Of a DNA stretch of 64,000 nucleotides, positions 28,897 to 37,583 are shown piece by piece. Position 1 is the first letter of the stretch; the number at the start of each line of letters is the position of its first letter. A program made the translations under genes and the position numbers. The notes under the pieces are model-generated. The model saw only the letters and a program-made list of their open reading frames with translations. It was not told the origin of the DNA and searched no databases. Source of the stretch: an uncultured Clostridia bacterium (GTDB lineage: Bacteria; Bacillota; Clostridia; TANB77; CAG-508); the NCBI GenBank assembly GCA_949538735.1, contig CATGLK010000007.1, positions 1-64,000 on the forward strand, given 5' to 3'.

Positions 28897-29547
28897 ATGA
28901 AATATTCTGAAAAATGTCCATTTTGTAACGAAACAAGATTTATAAATAATGAATTAGCAAATTTACCAACAGAAGAAGCAATTTTATTTGAAAATGAGGA
29001 CTTATTTGTGAGAGTTGATATTTCACCAGTTTGTTTAGGTCATATACTTATTGTAACAAATAAGCATTATTTAAATTTTTTTGAAATTCCTAAAAATATG
29101 AAGAAACAGGTAGAAAAATTGCAAAATAAGATTAAAAAAATTTATAAAGAGGTATACAATTCTGATGTTTTATTTTTTGAACATGGATCAGCACAGTCTG
29201 GATATGCTGGAGCGAGTATAGATCATGCACATCTACATTGCGTACCATATAAATTTGATATGGTAGAAGATTTAAATCGAACATTTGGAAGATTTAGAGA
29301 ATGTAACATCATAACATCAGACGAGAAATTTGATAATGATTTTTCTTATTTATATATTCAAAATACTAAGGAGAATAAAGGTAGAGTCTATACAGTCGAA
29401 AAATTACCTAGTCAATTTTTAAGAAAATTATGTTTTGAAAAACAGGGAATTGAAGGCTATAAATGGCAAGAAAAATGTACGAATAGTGATAGTGTATATA
29501 ATCAAGAACAAACAATAACGGACTTGACAGGAAAAATATTCATATAA
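28897..29547 (+). CDS. HIT family nucleotide hydrolase/transferase
   Basis: 216 residues, ATG after ATAGGAGGA. An N-terminal zinc-type CPFC and the histidine triad IDHAHLHCVP (about 109-118) are intact, with GHILIVTNKHY upstream. HIT proteins split phosphoramidates and nucleotidyl linkages, including aminoacyl-adenylates, or transfer nucleotides. An extension of about 80 residues follows the triad. In an operon with ArgRS this suggests chemistry on an arginyl- or nucleotidyl-phosphoramide, which is inference. Confidence 0.82.
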   Translation: MKYSEKCPFCNETRFINNELANLPTEEAILFENEDLFVRVDISPVCLGHILIVTNKHYLNFFEIPKNMKKQVEKLQNKIKKIYKEVYNSDVLFFEHGSAQSGYAGASIDHAHLHCVPYKFDMVEDLNRTFGRFRECNIITSDEKFDNDFSYLYIQNTKENKGRVYTVEKLPSQFLRKLCFEKQGIEGYKWQEKCTNSDSVYNQEQTITDLTGKIFI

Positions 29548-29553
29548 GAGAAA

Positions 29554-29584
29554 AACATTTAGAAAGTTTACGTTTCTAAATGTT
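29554..29584 (+). terminator. hairpin at the end of the cassette
   Basis: AACATTTAGAAA pairs perfectly with TTTCTAAATGTT around GTTTACG, followed by CTTTCT. Terminator-like with a poor T-run. Confidence 0.6.
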
Positions 29585-29626
29585 CTTTCTAAACTAGCTA
29601 TAAAGATTTTTATCAGTAAGTTTGCT

Positions 29627-30112
29627 ATGTTTTATAAAGATACTAGAAAAGTTGGAATAGGAGCAGTAATATTCAACGATTTAGCAAATAACAGAGTAAA
29701 AGACGAAATATTTGAATGGGATGCAATACTAAACTTCCAAGGAGAAACAGGACCATATATTCAATACACATATGTACGTACTAAGAGTGTAATCGAAAAA
29801 GCTGGAAAAGTACCTGAATTAAAAGATGTAAATTTAGAGTGTTTACAAGACGAATACTCACAAAATATTATAAAATTAATTTATAACTTTGAAGATATTT
29901 TAGTACAAGTAACAAATAAAGAAGAGCCTTCAATACTTTCAAGATATTTAATTGATTTAGCAAAAGCATTTAGTAGTTTTTATAATGAAAATAAAATTAT
30001 ATGTGAAGACAAAGAACTACAAGACGCTAGAATATACTTAACATACAGTGTTGGACAAATCTTAAAAATGGGAGCAGAGTTACTTGGAATGGAAATGCCA
30101 AATAAAATGTAG
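29627..30112 (+). pseudogene. argS: 3' remnant of the resident argS
   Basis: From about 29640 the frame reads RKVGIGAVIFNDLANNRVKD, then GETGPYIQYTYVRTKSV and ends EMPNKM, the last 155 or so residues of a normal ArgRS including its anticodon-binding DALR domain. The frame begins with ATG 29627 but has no ribosome site. The catalytic half is missing. Uses the A-rich codons of the host, unlike the cassette. If translated it would be only the anticodon-binding domain. Confidence 0.8.
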
Positions 30113-30119
30113 AAAAAAC

Positions 30120-30148
30120 TTGCAAACAGAATAATAAAGCATTATAAT
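30120..30148 (+). promoter_or_regulatory. SigA promoter for the 30186 gene
   Basis: TTGCAA, 17 bases, TATAAT, about 38 bases before the ATG. Confidence 0.65.
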
Positions 30149-30185
30149 AAAAATGCAAAAATAAAAAATAAAAGGGGAATTAAAA

Positions 30186-30995
30186 ATGGAAGAACAAAAA
30201 AATGAAAATGTAGAAAAGGTAAACAACGAAGTAAAAGCAGAAGTTAAAACAGAAAATGGAAAAGGAAAGAAAAGTAAAAAAGGATTAATAATTGCTATAA
30301 TTGCAGTTGTATTAGCAATAATAGTTGGAATATCACTATTTGTAGCATATCACTCTTCACAATTCGCATTATTAGTAAGCGAAACAAATAAAATAACATC
30401 AATGGAAATGCTAAAAGCAGACGGAACAGTAGACCAAGATGCTAAAATTGATATGGAAATAAAAACAAAAGGTTCATATGCAGTAGTAGAACAAACATTA
30501 AAAGAATATTTAAATGAAACACTAGAAACAAGCAAAAAAGCACCAGAAATAATCAAAACAGAAGATATAGAAAAATTAATGTCATTTGAAAACATCAAAA
30601 ATGATGGACCAGAATTCACACAAACAAAAGCGAAAATTGCTGAAATGAGAAAAGCAGGAGAAGAATATATAGAACAACTATTATCACTATGTGAGAAAGA
30701 AAGATTTTTAACAGTTATTGATGATAAAGATATAAGTGATTACTATAAAGAAATATATAAAAAATTAGCAGTAGATGAAGAAACTGAAAAAGAATTAAAC
30801 GAGACAAAAGAAAAAGGTGAAAAAGCTAAAAAACAAATAACAGCATCATTTGATTATATAGAAAATATATTCAACTTCTTAAGCGAACATAAATCAGACT
30901 GGACAATAATGGGAAATCAAATAATGTTCTATAATCAATCAGTATTAAACCAATATCAACAAATAGTTTCAAACGTACCAGGAGAAATAAAATAA
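30186..30995 (+). CDS. membrane-anchored hypothetical protein
   Basis: 269 residues, ATG after AAAAGGGG. A charged cytoplasmic start (K/E/N-rich, 1-33) is followed by one membrane helix (about 34-55, GLIIAIIAVVLAIIVGISLF) and an outer helical domain rich in E and K with likely coiled coil (ELNETKEKGEKAKKQ). Family not recognised. It precedes the CpsB-like phosphatase by 11 bases and may share its transcript. Confidence 0.65.
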   Translation: MEEQKNENVEKVNNEVKAEVKTENGKGKKSKKGLIIAIIAVVLAIIVGISLFVAYHSSQFALLVSETNKITSMEMLKADGTVDQDAKIDMEIKTKGSYAVVEQTLKEYLNETLETSKKAPEIIKTEDIEKLMSFENIKNDGPEFTQTKAKIAEMRKAGEEYIEQLLSLCEKERFLTVIDDKDISDYYKEIYKKLAVDEETEKELNETKEKGEKAKKQITASFDYIENIFNFLSEHKSDWTIMGNQIMFYNQSVLNQYQQIVSNVPGEIK

Positions 30996-31006
30996 GGAGC
31001 AAATTA

Positions 31007-31825
31007 ATGATAGACATACACACACATATACTACCAAACATAGATGACGGAGCAAGAAGCATAGAAGAAACATTTAATCTAATAAAAGAAGCAAAAAATG
31101 CAGGATTTGAAGCAATAGTACTAACATCACACTACAAAGAAGGCTATTACGAAACAGACACAAAAGAAAGAGAAGTGTGGGTAAATGCAATATATGAAAA
31201 TTTAAGAGCAAAAAACATAGACGTAAAAATATATTTAGGAAACGAAATATATATGTCAGACAACATAATAAAACTACTAGAAGACGAAAAAGCATCAACA
31301 ATAAATGACACAAGTTATGTATTATTTGAACTACCATTAGACGAAGAGCCAGAAAATTTATATGATAAAATACATCAAATGAAACAATGTAAAATAGTAC
31401 CAATATTGGCACATCCAGAAAGATACAAATTTGTACAAAAAGACCCAGACCTATTATATGAATTAATAGAAAATGGAGTACTAATACAATCTGATTATGG
31501 AAGTATAATTGGAGAATATGGCGAAAAACCACAAATAATAGTAGAAAAAATGCTACAAAACAATATGGTACATATGCTAGGAACAAACGCACATAGACAA
31601 AATACAATCTATTCTAAAATACCACAAATATTATCTGAATTGAATGAAATAGTTGGAGAAGAAGCACTAAAAGAATTAACAACAACAAATCCTAAATTAG
31701 TATTAGGAAATAAAAGAATAGAAATAAAAGAACCACATAAGATAGAATTAGAGCTAATAGAAAAACTAAAAATGCTAAAAGGGGAATCAATCAAAACTAT
31801 TGTAAAAGAATTCTTACAAAGATAG
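31007..31825 (+). CDS. CpsB/YwqE-type PHP tyrosine-protein phosphatase
   Basis: 272 residues, ATG after AAGGAGC. The PHP metal motifs are MIDIHTHILPNIDDG at the start, LTSHY, GNEI, LAHPERY and GTNAH. This is the CpsB/CapC/YwqE manganese-dependent phosphatase family that dephosphorylates tyrosine kinases controlling capsule and exopolysaccharide synthesis. No BY-kinase gene is visible in the window. Together with the glycosyltransferases and galE it points to surface polysaccharide production. Confidence 0.88.
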   Translation: MIDIHTHILPNIDDGARSIEETFNLIKEAKNAGFEAIVLTSHYKEGYYETDTKEREVWVNAIYENLRAKNIDVKIYLGNEIYMSDNIIKLLEDEKASTINDTSYVLFELPLDEEPENLYDKIHQMKQCKIVPILAHPERYKFVQKDPDLLYELIENGVLIQSDYGSIIGEYGEKPQIIVEKMLQNNMVHMLGTNAHRQNTIYSKIPQILSELNEIVGEEALKELTTTNPKLVLGNKRIEIKEPHKIELELIEKLKMLKGESIKTIVKEFLQR

Positions 31826-31830
31826 AGATG

Positions 31831-31912
31831 TGTCCCAAAGTGGACAAAATGTCCATCTGGGACGTTTCCTAATGGACATTTTGTCCAAAAAGAAACGTCC
31901 CCAATGGACATG
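31831..31912. repeat. GGGAC palindromic repeat, TGGACA-arm variant
   Basis: Two nested units: TGTCCCAAAGTGGACAAAATG-type arms pair with TGTCCATCTGGGAC, and AATGGACATTTTGTCC precedes GAAACGTCCCCAATGGACAT. Core CGTCCC/GGGACG is shared with the other repeats while the arm word is GGACA. It fills the gap before glmM and is open in the glmM frame. Confidence 0.7.
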
Positions 31913-31925
31913 GAGGAGGAAGATT

Positions 31926-33290
31926 ATGAGAAAGTATTTTGGAACAGATGGTATTAGAAGAATTGCAAACACAGAGCTAACGCCAGAGTTAGTATACAAG
32001 GTGGCAAAAGCAGGAGCATATGTTTTATCAAAACATACAGACCACACACCTACAATACTAATAGGAAGAGATACTCGTATTTCAGGAACACTAATAGAAA
32101 GTGCAATGGTAGCAGGTTTTTTAAGTTATGGAGCAAATGTGAAATTGCTAGGAGTTATGCCAACACCAGCAGTAGCATATTTAACAAGAAAATTAAATGC
32201 AGATGCAAGTGTTGTTATATCAGCATCACACAATACATATGAGTTTAATGGAATAAAATTTTTCAGTAATAAAGGAATGAAAATTTCAGATGATTTAGAA
32301 GAAGAAATTGAAGAAATAATGGAGTCTGGAAAATTAGACGAATTAACAGCTGTAAATGACAAAATAGGAGTTTCAGAATATGCATTAGATTTATTAGATG
32401 AATATGTATATTTTTTCAGAAAGAACTTTGATGATGACATAGAAAAATATAATACAGATGATTTTGTAGTAGGGCTAGATACTGCAAATGGTGCAACATA
32501 CAAGGTTTCGGAAAAAGTATTTAAAGCCTTAGGAATTAAATACAAAATTATAAATAATTCACCAGACGGTATAAATATAAACCATAACTGTGGTTCAACT
32601 CACCTAGAAGGGTTGAGAAAATTTGTATTAGACAATAAATTAAACTTAGGTGTTGCATATGACGGTGATGGTGACAGATGTTTAGCAATAGATGAAAAAG
32701 GTGAATTAATTGACGGAGACAAATTACTTGCAATAATTTCACAAAGTCTAAGAAAAAAAGGAAAGCTAAATAAAGACACAATAGTTGCAACAGTAATGAG
32801 CAACTTGGGATTAAACAAATATTCAAGAGATAATGGCTTAGAGCTACTACAAACAAAAGTAGGGGATAGATATGTTCTAGAGCAAATGCTAAAAGAAGGA
32901 TTTAACCTAGGTGGAGAGCAATCAGGACACGTAATTTTATTAGATTACAATCCAACAGGAGATGGAATATTAACATCATTAATGTTAATAAAAGCCATAT
33001 TAGAAGAAAACAAAAAAGCATCAGAATTATCAAGTATAATAAAACTATATCCGCAAATATTAATAAATGCAAAAGTAAATTCAGACAAAAAATATGATTA
33101 TGAAAAAGATGATGAAATAAAAGAAGCAATAGAAAAATTAGAAAGAGAATTTGCGGGAAATGGAAGAGTTCTAATAAGACCGTCAGGGACAGAACCATTA
33201 GTAAGAGTTATGATTGAAGGGGAAGACCAAGAATATATAACTAAGAAAGCTCAAGAAATTGCAGATTTAATAGAAAAAAAGTTAAAATAA
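31926..33290 (+). CDS. glmM: phosphoglucosamine mutase
   Basis: 454 residues from ATG 31926 after GGAGGAGG; the frame continues upstream through the repeat but that part is not conserved. It starts RKYFGTDGIRRIAN, with the phosphoserine loop ISASHN (about 100), metal-binding YDGDGDRC and the phosphate-binding RPSGTEPLVRVMIEG. Converts glucosamine-6-P to glucosamine-1-P for UDP-GlcNAc and peptidoglycan. Confidence 0.95.
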   Translation: MRKYFGTDGIRRIANTELTPELVYKVAKAGAYVLSKHTDHTPTILIGRDTRISGTLIESAMVAGFLSYGANVKLLGVMPTPAVAYLTRKLNADASVVISASHNTYEFNGIKFFSNKGMKISDDLEEEIEEIMESGKLDELTAVNDKIGVSEYALDLLDEYVYFFRKNFDDDIEKYNTDDFVVGLDTANGATYKVSEKVFKALGIKYKIINNSPDGININHNCGSTHLEGLRKFVLDNKLNLGVAYDGDGDRCLAIDEKGELIDGDKLLAIISQSLRKKGKLNKDTIVATVMSNLGLNKYSRDNGLELLQTKVGDRYVLEQMLKEGFNLGGEQSGHVILLDYNPTGDGILTSLMLIKAILEENKKASELSSIIKLYPQILINAKVNSDKKYDYEKDDEIKEAIEKLEREFAGNGRVLIRPSGTEPLVRVMIEGEDQEYITKKAQEIADLIEKKLK

Positions 33291-33347
33291 TTACAATATC
33301 AAATAATATTGTAATAAAAATGTAACATAAAAGTAATATAACAAACA

Positions 33348-33376
33348 TTGAAGTAAAAAAGTATTAGTGTTATGAT
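33348..33376 (+). promoter_or_regulatory. SigA promoter for the 33413 gene
   Basis: TTGAAG, 17 bases, TATGAT. Confidence 0.6.
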
Positions 33377-33412
33377 AAAATAGAAATACATAAGAAAACG
33401 GAGGGGAAGAAC

Positions 33413-33751
33413 ATGTTTATCTTCGATATATCAAATCCATTAACACTAATATTAATGTTAGCTGCAACAGTATTAATGATATTCTTATCACAAGAAATCA
33501 AGAAAAGTATGATAGGAGCAGTTACATTATTTGCATATTTGGTTATATTAATTGTTCATGTAGTACAATTAGTAACATTACCAGCAGAATTTAGATATCT
33601 GGTATCAACGTTATCAAGATGCTTAGTTATCGACTTTGTATTTATTCTAGTAACATTTTTCTCATATTTATGGGTAGATGATATAGAAGCAAAAACTTTT
33701 GGTAAAAAGAGTGTAGGCAATACATTAGACTGGTTTTGGAAGAAAATATAA
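33413..33751 (+). CDS. small polytopic membrane protein, hypothetical
   Basis: 112 residues with three hydrophobic segments (about 8-25, 33-55, 70-88) and a charged C-terminal end. ATG follows CGGAGGGG. Monocistronic between its own promoter and a strong terminator. Family not recognised. Confidence 0.7.
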   Translation: MFIFDISNPLTLILMLAATVLMIFLSQEIKKSMIGAVTLFAYLVILIVHVVQLVTLPAEFRYLVSTLSRCLVIDFVFILVTFFSYLWVDDIEAKTFGKKSVGNTLDWFWKKI

Positions 33752-33764
33752 GAAATTGTTTAAT

Positions 33765-33797
33765 AAAAAGTTTGGTAGAAATATCAAACTTTTTTTG
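33765..33797 (+). terminator. terminator
   Basis: AAAAAGTTTG pairs with CAAACTTTTT, followed by more T. Confidence 0.85.
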
Positions 33798-33869
33798 TAT
33801 TTTAATGAATAAAGAGCCAAGCTTTGAATATATATAAATATAATAGACCAAAGATACAAGGAGAAAAAT

Positions 33870-35033
33870 ATGTTCAAAGTTACAGTATTAAAAGCAAAAG
33901 ATGTTGCTAAAATTTTTATGGGGATTAGCTTAACAATACTACTAGTATTACTATTTAGCAAAAATTTCGGAAAAAAATCGCAGGAAAATAAATTAAAAAA
34001 TCTAGAGATAAATTTAAATTCAATAACAAATCACAGTATGGTAAACTGTATGGACCAAGTAATACCAACAATGTCAAAAGTAAATGAAGAATACAAAAAA
34101 ATAGCAAAAGAAGATGAAAGTGAAGGAAATATATTGCAAGTAATGCTTAAAACTCAGATATCATCAATAAAAGGAATGGAACAAGTAGAATTAAAAGCTC
34201 AAAAAGCAGAACAACAAAATACAGAAGATAATAAAAATGAAGAAAAACAAGAAGAAATAGAACTTGCAAAAACAGGAGTACAAACACAAGTAATAACAAA
34301 TAACCCAATAAGCGAAAACGCAAATGTACAACAAGGCAGCCTGAAAATCAAAAACCAAACAAGTTATGCATTGACAGAAGATGTGTTAAATCCAAACATA
34401 ACAATAGAAAATAAAAATATTTTGTTATTCCATACACATAGCTGCGAAAGCTACACACCAAGCGAAAAATATCCATATACGCAAACTGGAAATTTTAGAA
34501 CAACAGACCTAAATTTTACAGTAACACGATTAGGCACAGAACTGCAAAATTATTTGCAACAATATAACTACAATGTAGTACATAGTACAGATTACCACGA
34601 TTATCCTGCATATAATGGTTCATATACACGTTCACTTGCAACAGTGGAAAATATGCTAAAAACAACTCCTTCAGATATTATAATAGATATACATAGAGAC
34701 GCAATAGGTTCAAGACCTGACTATGCTCCAACTGTAAAAATTGGCGAAGAAGAAACTGCACAAATGATGTTTGTTATAGGTACAAATGAAGGTGGACTTT
34801 GGCATCCAAACTGGCAACAAAATTTGAAGTTTGCTGTTAAGGTTCAACAAAAGGCAGAAGAGATGTACCCGGGGTTGTTTAAGCCGATAATGCTTACTCA
34901 GTCTAGGTATAATCAACATGCTGGTAAGTTTGCTAGCATTATTGAGGTTGGCTCAACTGGTAATACATTAGACCAATGCTTGAATAGTATGAAGTATTTG
35001 GCAAAGGTATTAGATGAGGTTTTGAAAAATTAA
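33870..35033 (+). CDS. spoIIP: stage II sporulation protein P
   Basis: 387 residues, ATG after AAGGAG. One N-terminal membrane anchor (about 13-30), a K/E/Q-rich linker, then the SpoIIP amidase/endopeptidase domain: LLFHTHSCESY, DIIIDIHRDAIGS, FVIGTNEGG and ASIIEVGSTGN, with the metal-binding His and Glu. In sporulating bacteria it digests peptidoglycan during engulfment with SpoIID and SpoIIM. It is the best evidence here that the organism forms, or descends from, endospore formers. Confidence 0.92.
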   Translation: MFKVTVLKAKDVAKIFMGISLTILLVLLFSKNFGKKSQENKLKNLEINLNSITNHSMVNCMDQVIPTMSKVNEEYKKIAKEDESEGNILQVMLKTQISSIKGMEQVELKAQKAEQQNTEDNKNEEKQEEIELAKTGVQTQVITNNPISENANVQQGSLKIKNQTSYALTEDVLNPNITIENKNILLFHTHSCESYTPSEKYPYTQTGNFRTTDLNFTVTRLGTELQNYLQQYNYNVVHSTDYHDYPAYNGSYTRSLATVENMLKTTPSDIIIDIHRDAIGSRPDYAPTVKIGEEETAQMMFVIGTNEGGLWHPNWQQNLKFAVKVQQKAEEMYPGLFKPIMLTQSRYNQHAGKFASIIEVGSTGNTLDQCLNSMKYLAKVLDEVLKN

Positions 35034-35050
35034 GTTGATATATAATAAAA

Positions 35051-35085
35051 AAAGATAGGAAAAGCACAAAGCTGATCCTATCTTT
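35051..35085 (+). terminator. terminator of spoIIP
   Basis: AAAGATAGGA pairs with TCCTATCTTT. The A-run on the left could serve the opposing gene too. Confidence 0.7.
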
Positions 35086-35112
35086 GAAGTATCTATATAG
35101 AGACTTCTTATT

Positions 35113-35140
35113 TCTCATAAATTTATTTTAATTTATGAGA
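35113..35140 (-). terminator. hairpin after the secreted protein gene
   Basis: TCTCATAAAT pairs with ATTTATGAGA. It lies downstream of the minus-strand stop at 35180. T-run weak. Confidence 0.5.
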
Positions 35141-35179
35141 TGTTAATTCATAGTCAAGATATAGGTAAAATTTAAAATT

Positions 35180-35608
35180 CTACCAAGTTACAGAAAAATT
35201 GAAATAAGCTGATTTGGCATTTGTTGTTCCAGACCAATTTTCGACCCAAACGTGGTAATCTCCGCCAATGCTCATCCATAGATTTTTGCTTATAGTTGAA
35301 CCATCTCCGCGGACATAACCAACAACACCAGTAATACCCACAGGGTTGACGACACTAACTCGATATTCCATATTAGGATTTCCAGTAGCTGTTACTGTAA
35401 CTGTGGGATTAAATCCCATATTAACGATTTTTCCTACTTGACCTGTAGCTGGTTTTAACTCCATGGAAAATGAAGTTGATGCATATGTAGAGGCTATACT
35501 AGTCTCTGAATTAGAACCTGATGTAGCAAAAACAGGCAAAGGCCCGTTTACTAAAAGTCCTAAGCAAATCATAAGTGATACAAGTTTTTTCTTAAGTTGT
35601 AGATTCAT
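35180..35608 (-). CDS. small secreted protein, hypothetical
   Basis: 142 residues. A signal peptide (KKKLVSLMICLGLLV ... PVFA) is probably cut after VFA near residue 28. The mature 110-residue part is a T/S/V-rich likely beta-sandwich (TVTVTATGNPNMEYRVSVV, GDYHVWVENWSG). No Cys pair or sortase motif. Ribosome site GGAGG precedes ATG on the minus strand. Higher G+C in spots than the neighbours. Family not recognised. Confidence 0.72.
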   Translation of the reverse strand: MNLQLKKKLVSLMICLGLLVNGPLPVFATSGSNSETSIASTYASTSFSMELKPATGQVGKIVNMGFNPTVTVTATGNPNMEYRVSVVNPVGITGVVGYVRGDGSTISKNLWMSIGGDYHVWVENWSGTTNAKSAYFNFSVTW

Positions 35609-35791
35609 AATGTTCCTCCTGTGTTGTTAAACCTATATTAGACTATGAAAAAACACTAAGTACATAGCATTAAGCTACACACTCTAATATTTAGTATAAT
35701 ATACATTTACAATTTTGTCCACATCTTTTTGCCATTTTTTTACTTTTTTTAGAATTTTATGGAATTTTTGACAAAAATATAAAATTTATAG

Positions 35792-35820
35792 TTGACTTAT
35801 TTAGTGGCAAATGCTATTAT
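35792..35820 (+). promoter_or_regulatory. SigA promoter for the small gene at 35848
   Basis: TTGACT, 17 bases, TATTAT. Confidence 0.65.
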
Positions 35821-35847
35821 GAAGAAAAAGATAGGAGGTATAGGTCA

Positions 35848-36021
35848 ATGAATAGATTAAACAAAATACTTCTAACTATTATTGCAATACTTGTAGTAGC
35901 ATTAATTAGTATGACATACTTCTTTTTCCAAATGAAAAAAACAGCTGAATACAACTTTACAATGTACAAGAATATGGAAGAACAAGTGGAATTTCTAAGG
36001 AGTCAGTACGAAAAGCAATAA
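35848..36021 (+). CDS. 57-residue single-pass membrane protein
   Basis: Small frame with promoter, GATAGGAGG ribosome site and terminator. It encodes MNRLNKILLTIIAILVV as start, a single membrane helix (about 6-28) and a charged coiled tail ending RSQYEKQ. Topology resembles FtsL/DivIC-like or small regulatory membrane peptides, but no family assignment is possible. Confidence 0.72.
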   Translation: MNRLNKILLTIIAILVVALISMTYFFFQMKKTAEYNFTMYKNMEEQVEFLRSQYEKQ

Positions 36022-36029
36022 TTATACAG

Positions 36030-36065
36030 AATTAAAGAACTGTTTATTAAGCAGTTCTTTAATTT
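36030..36065 (+). terminator. terminator
   Basis: AATTAAAGAACTG pairs with CAGTTCTTTAATT followed by TTT. Confidence 0.85.
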
Positions 36066-36078
36066 TGCAAAAATAAGC

Positions 36079-36107
36079 TTGAAATCTTGAACTGAATTAT
36101 ATATAAT
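36079..36107 (+). promoter_or_regulatory. SigA promoter of pgi
   Basis: TTGAAA, 17 bases, TATAAT. Confidence 0.7.
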
Positions 36108-36146
36108 GTAACAAGAAAAAGAAAAGAAAGCGAGGCGTAATAAAAA

Positions 36147-37454
36147 ATGGCAGAAATAAAATTAAATTTAAAAAACACAGGAATAACACAAAAATCAATA
36201 ATGGCATACAAAGAAAAAATCAAAAACATACACGAAGACTTACACACAAGAGCAAACGACCAAAAAGACTTCGTAGGCTGGTTAGACCTACCAGTAAATT
36301 ATGACAAAGAAGAATTTAAAAGAATAAAAAAAGCAGCAAAAAAAATAAAAAAAGAATCAGACATATTAGTAGTAATAGGAATAGGCGGATCATACCTAGG
36401 AGCAAGAGCGGTAATAGAAGGATTAACAAGCTCATTTAGCGATATGTTACCAGCAAAACAAAGAAAAAATCCACAAATTCTATATGTAGGAAACAACCTA
36501 AGTCCAAACTACATAAATGAACTAATAGAATACATAGGAGACAAAGACTTTTCAATAAATGTAATATCAAAATCAGGAACAACAACAGAACCAGCAATTG
36601 CATTTAGAATATTTAGAGAAATACTAGAAAACAAATATGGAATAGATGAAGCAAGAAGCAGAATATATGCAACAACAGACAAAGAAAAAGGAGCACTAAA
36701 AACATTAGCACAAAAAGAAGGATATGAGCAATTTGTAGTACCAGATAATGTAGGCGGAAGATATTCAGTACTAACAGCAGTAGGACTATTACCAATAGCA
36801 GCAGCAGGAATAAACATAGACGAACTAATGGAAGGGGCAAGAATAGCAAGAGAAAGATATAATGACCCAGAACTAAAATACAACGAATGCTATCAATATG
36901 CAGTAGTAAGAAACATTCTATATAAAAAACACAAAGATATCGAAATATTAGTAAACTACGAACCAAAAATGCACTACTTTACAGAATGGTGGAAACAACT
37001 ATATGGAGAAAGTGAAGGAAAAGAAAATAAAGGAATATTCCCAGCAGGAGTAGACAATACAACAGACTTACACTCAATGGGACAATACATACAAGAAGGA
37101 AGAAGAAATCTATTTGAAACAGTAATAGAAGTAAAAGAACCAAGCACAGACATAAAAATCAACCCAGATGACGACAACTTAGATGGATTAAACTACCTAA
37201 GTGGAAAAACACTAGACTACGTAAACAAAAAAGCAATGGAAGGAACAATACAAGCACACGTAACAGGCGAAGTACCAAACATCAAAATAACAATGAATGA
37301 ACTAGACGAAAAAAATATAGGAGAACTAATATATTTCTTCGAAAAAGCATGTGCGGTATCAGGAAACATATTAGGAATAAATCCATTTAATCAACCAGGA
37401 GTAGAAGAATACAAGAAAAATATGTTTAAACTACTAAAAAAACCAGGATATTAA
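36147..37454 (+). CDS. pgi: glucose-6-phosphate isomerase
   Basis: 435 residues, the short Firmicutes type. Signatures: [41 protein letters not shown] and [15 protein letters not shown]. Interconverts glucose-6-P and fructose-6-P. ATG follows GCGAGGCG. It is extremely rich in A-ending codons, typical of the highly expressed host genes here. Confidence 0.95.
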   Translation: MAEIKLNLKNTGITQKSIMAYKEKIKNIHEDLHTRANDQKDFVGWLDLPVNYDKEEFKRIKKAAKKIKKESDILVVIGIGGSYLGARAVIEGLTSSFSDMLPAKQRKNPQILYVGNNLSPNYINELIEYIGDKDFSINVISKSGTTTEPAIAFRIFREILENKYGIDEARSRIYATTDKEKGALKTLAQKEGYEQFVVPDNVGGRYSVLTAVGLLPIAAAGINIDELMEGARIARERYNDPELKYNECYQYAVVRNILYKKHKDIEILVNYEPKMHYFTEWWKQLYGESEGKENKGIFPAGVDNTTDLHSMGQYIQEGRRNLFETVIEVKEPSTDIKINPDDDNLDGLNYLSGKTLDYVNKKAMEGTIQAHVTGEVPNIKITMNELDEKNIGELIYFFEKACAVSGNILGINPFNQPGVEEYKKNMFKLLKKPGY

Positions 37455-37457
37455 TGG

Positions 37458-37573
37458 TTTTGGGTGTTTTTGGGGACAGACCTTAAAAACACCCACTTTA
37501 AATATTAAAAAATAAAAAAATATTATAATCAACGTAGGGTGTTTTTAAGGACTGTCCCCAAAAACACCCAAAA
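37458..37573. repeat. inverted pair of GGGAC repeats, GGGTG-arm variant
   Basis: A 37-base unit (37458-37494, TTTTGGGTGTTTTTGGGGAC start) recurs in inverted orientation at 37537-37573 with one mismatch, separated by about 42 AT-rich bases. Each unit is itself a hairpin. This is the doublet layout of REPIN-type elements. Confidence 0.8.
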
Positions 37574-37583
37574 GGAGCAGAAA

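Larger units (their letters stand above)
24147..29640 (+). other. inserted ArgRS / radical SAM / kinase / HIT cassette
   Basis: A block between the two argS remnants. It opens with a terminator and a strong promoter, carries five tightly spaced genes and ends in a hairpin. Its genes use clearly more T-ending codons (att, ttt, gat) than the flanking A-rich genes. No integrase or transposase is inside. It supplies the only intact ArgRS in the window. The first 335 bases (24147-24481) hold only the terminator, promoter and unassigned AT-rich DNA; no T-box consensus was seen. Confidence 0.7.

Noticed and set aside
29627..30112. An independent 161-residue protein
   Set aside because: It is the C-terminal part of an ArgRS with no ribosome site, and a matching 5' remnant lies across the cassette. 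Called a pseudogene.
31830..31925. N-terminal extension of GlmM through the repeat
   Set aside because: The extension is repeat-derived, and a GGAGGAGG site sits just before the conserved MRKYFGTDG start.
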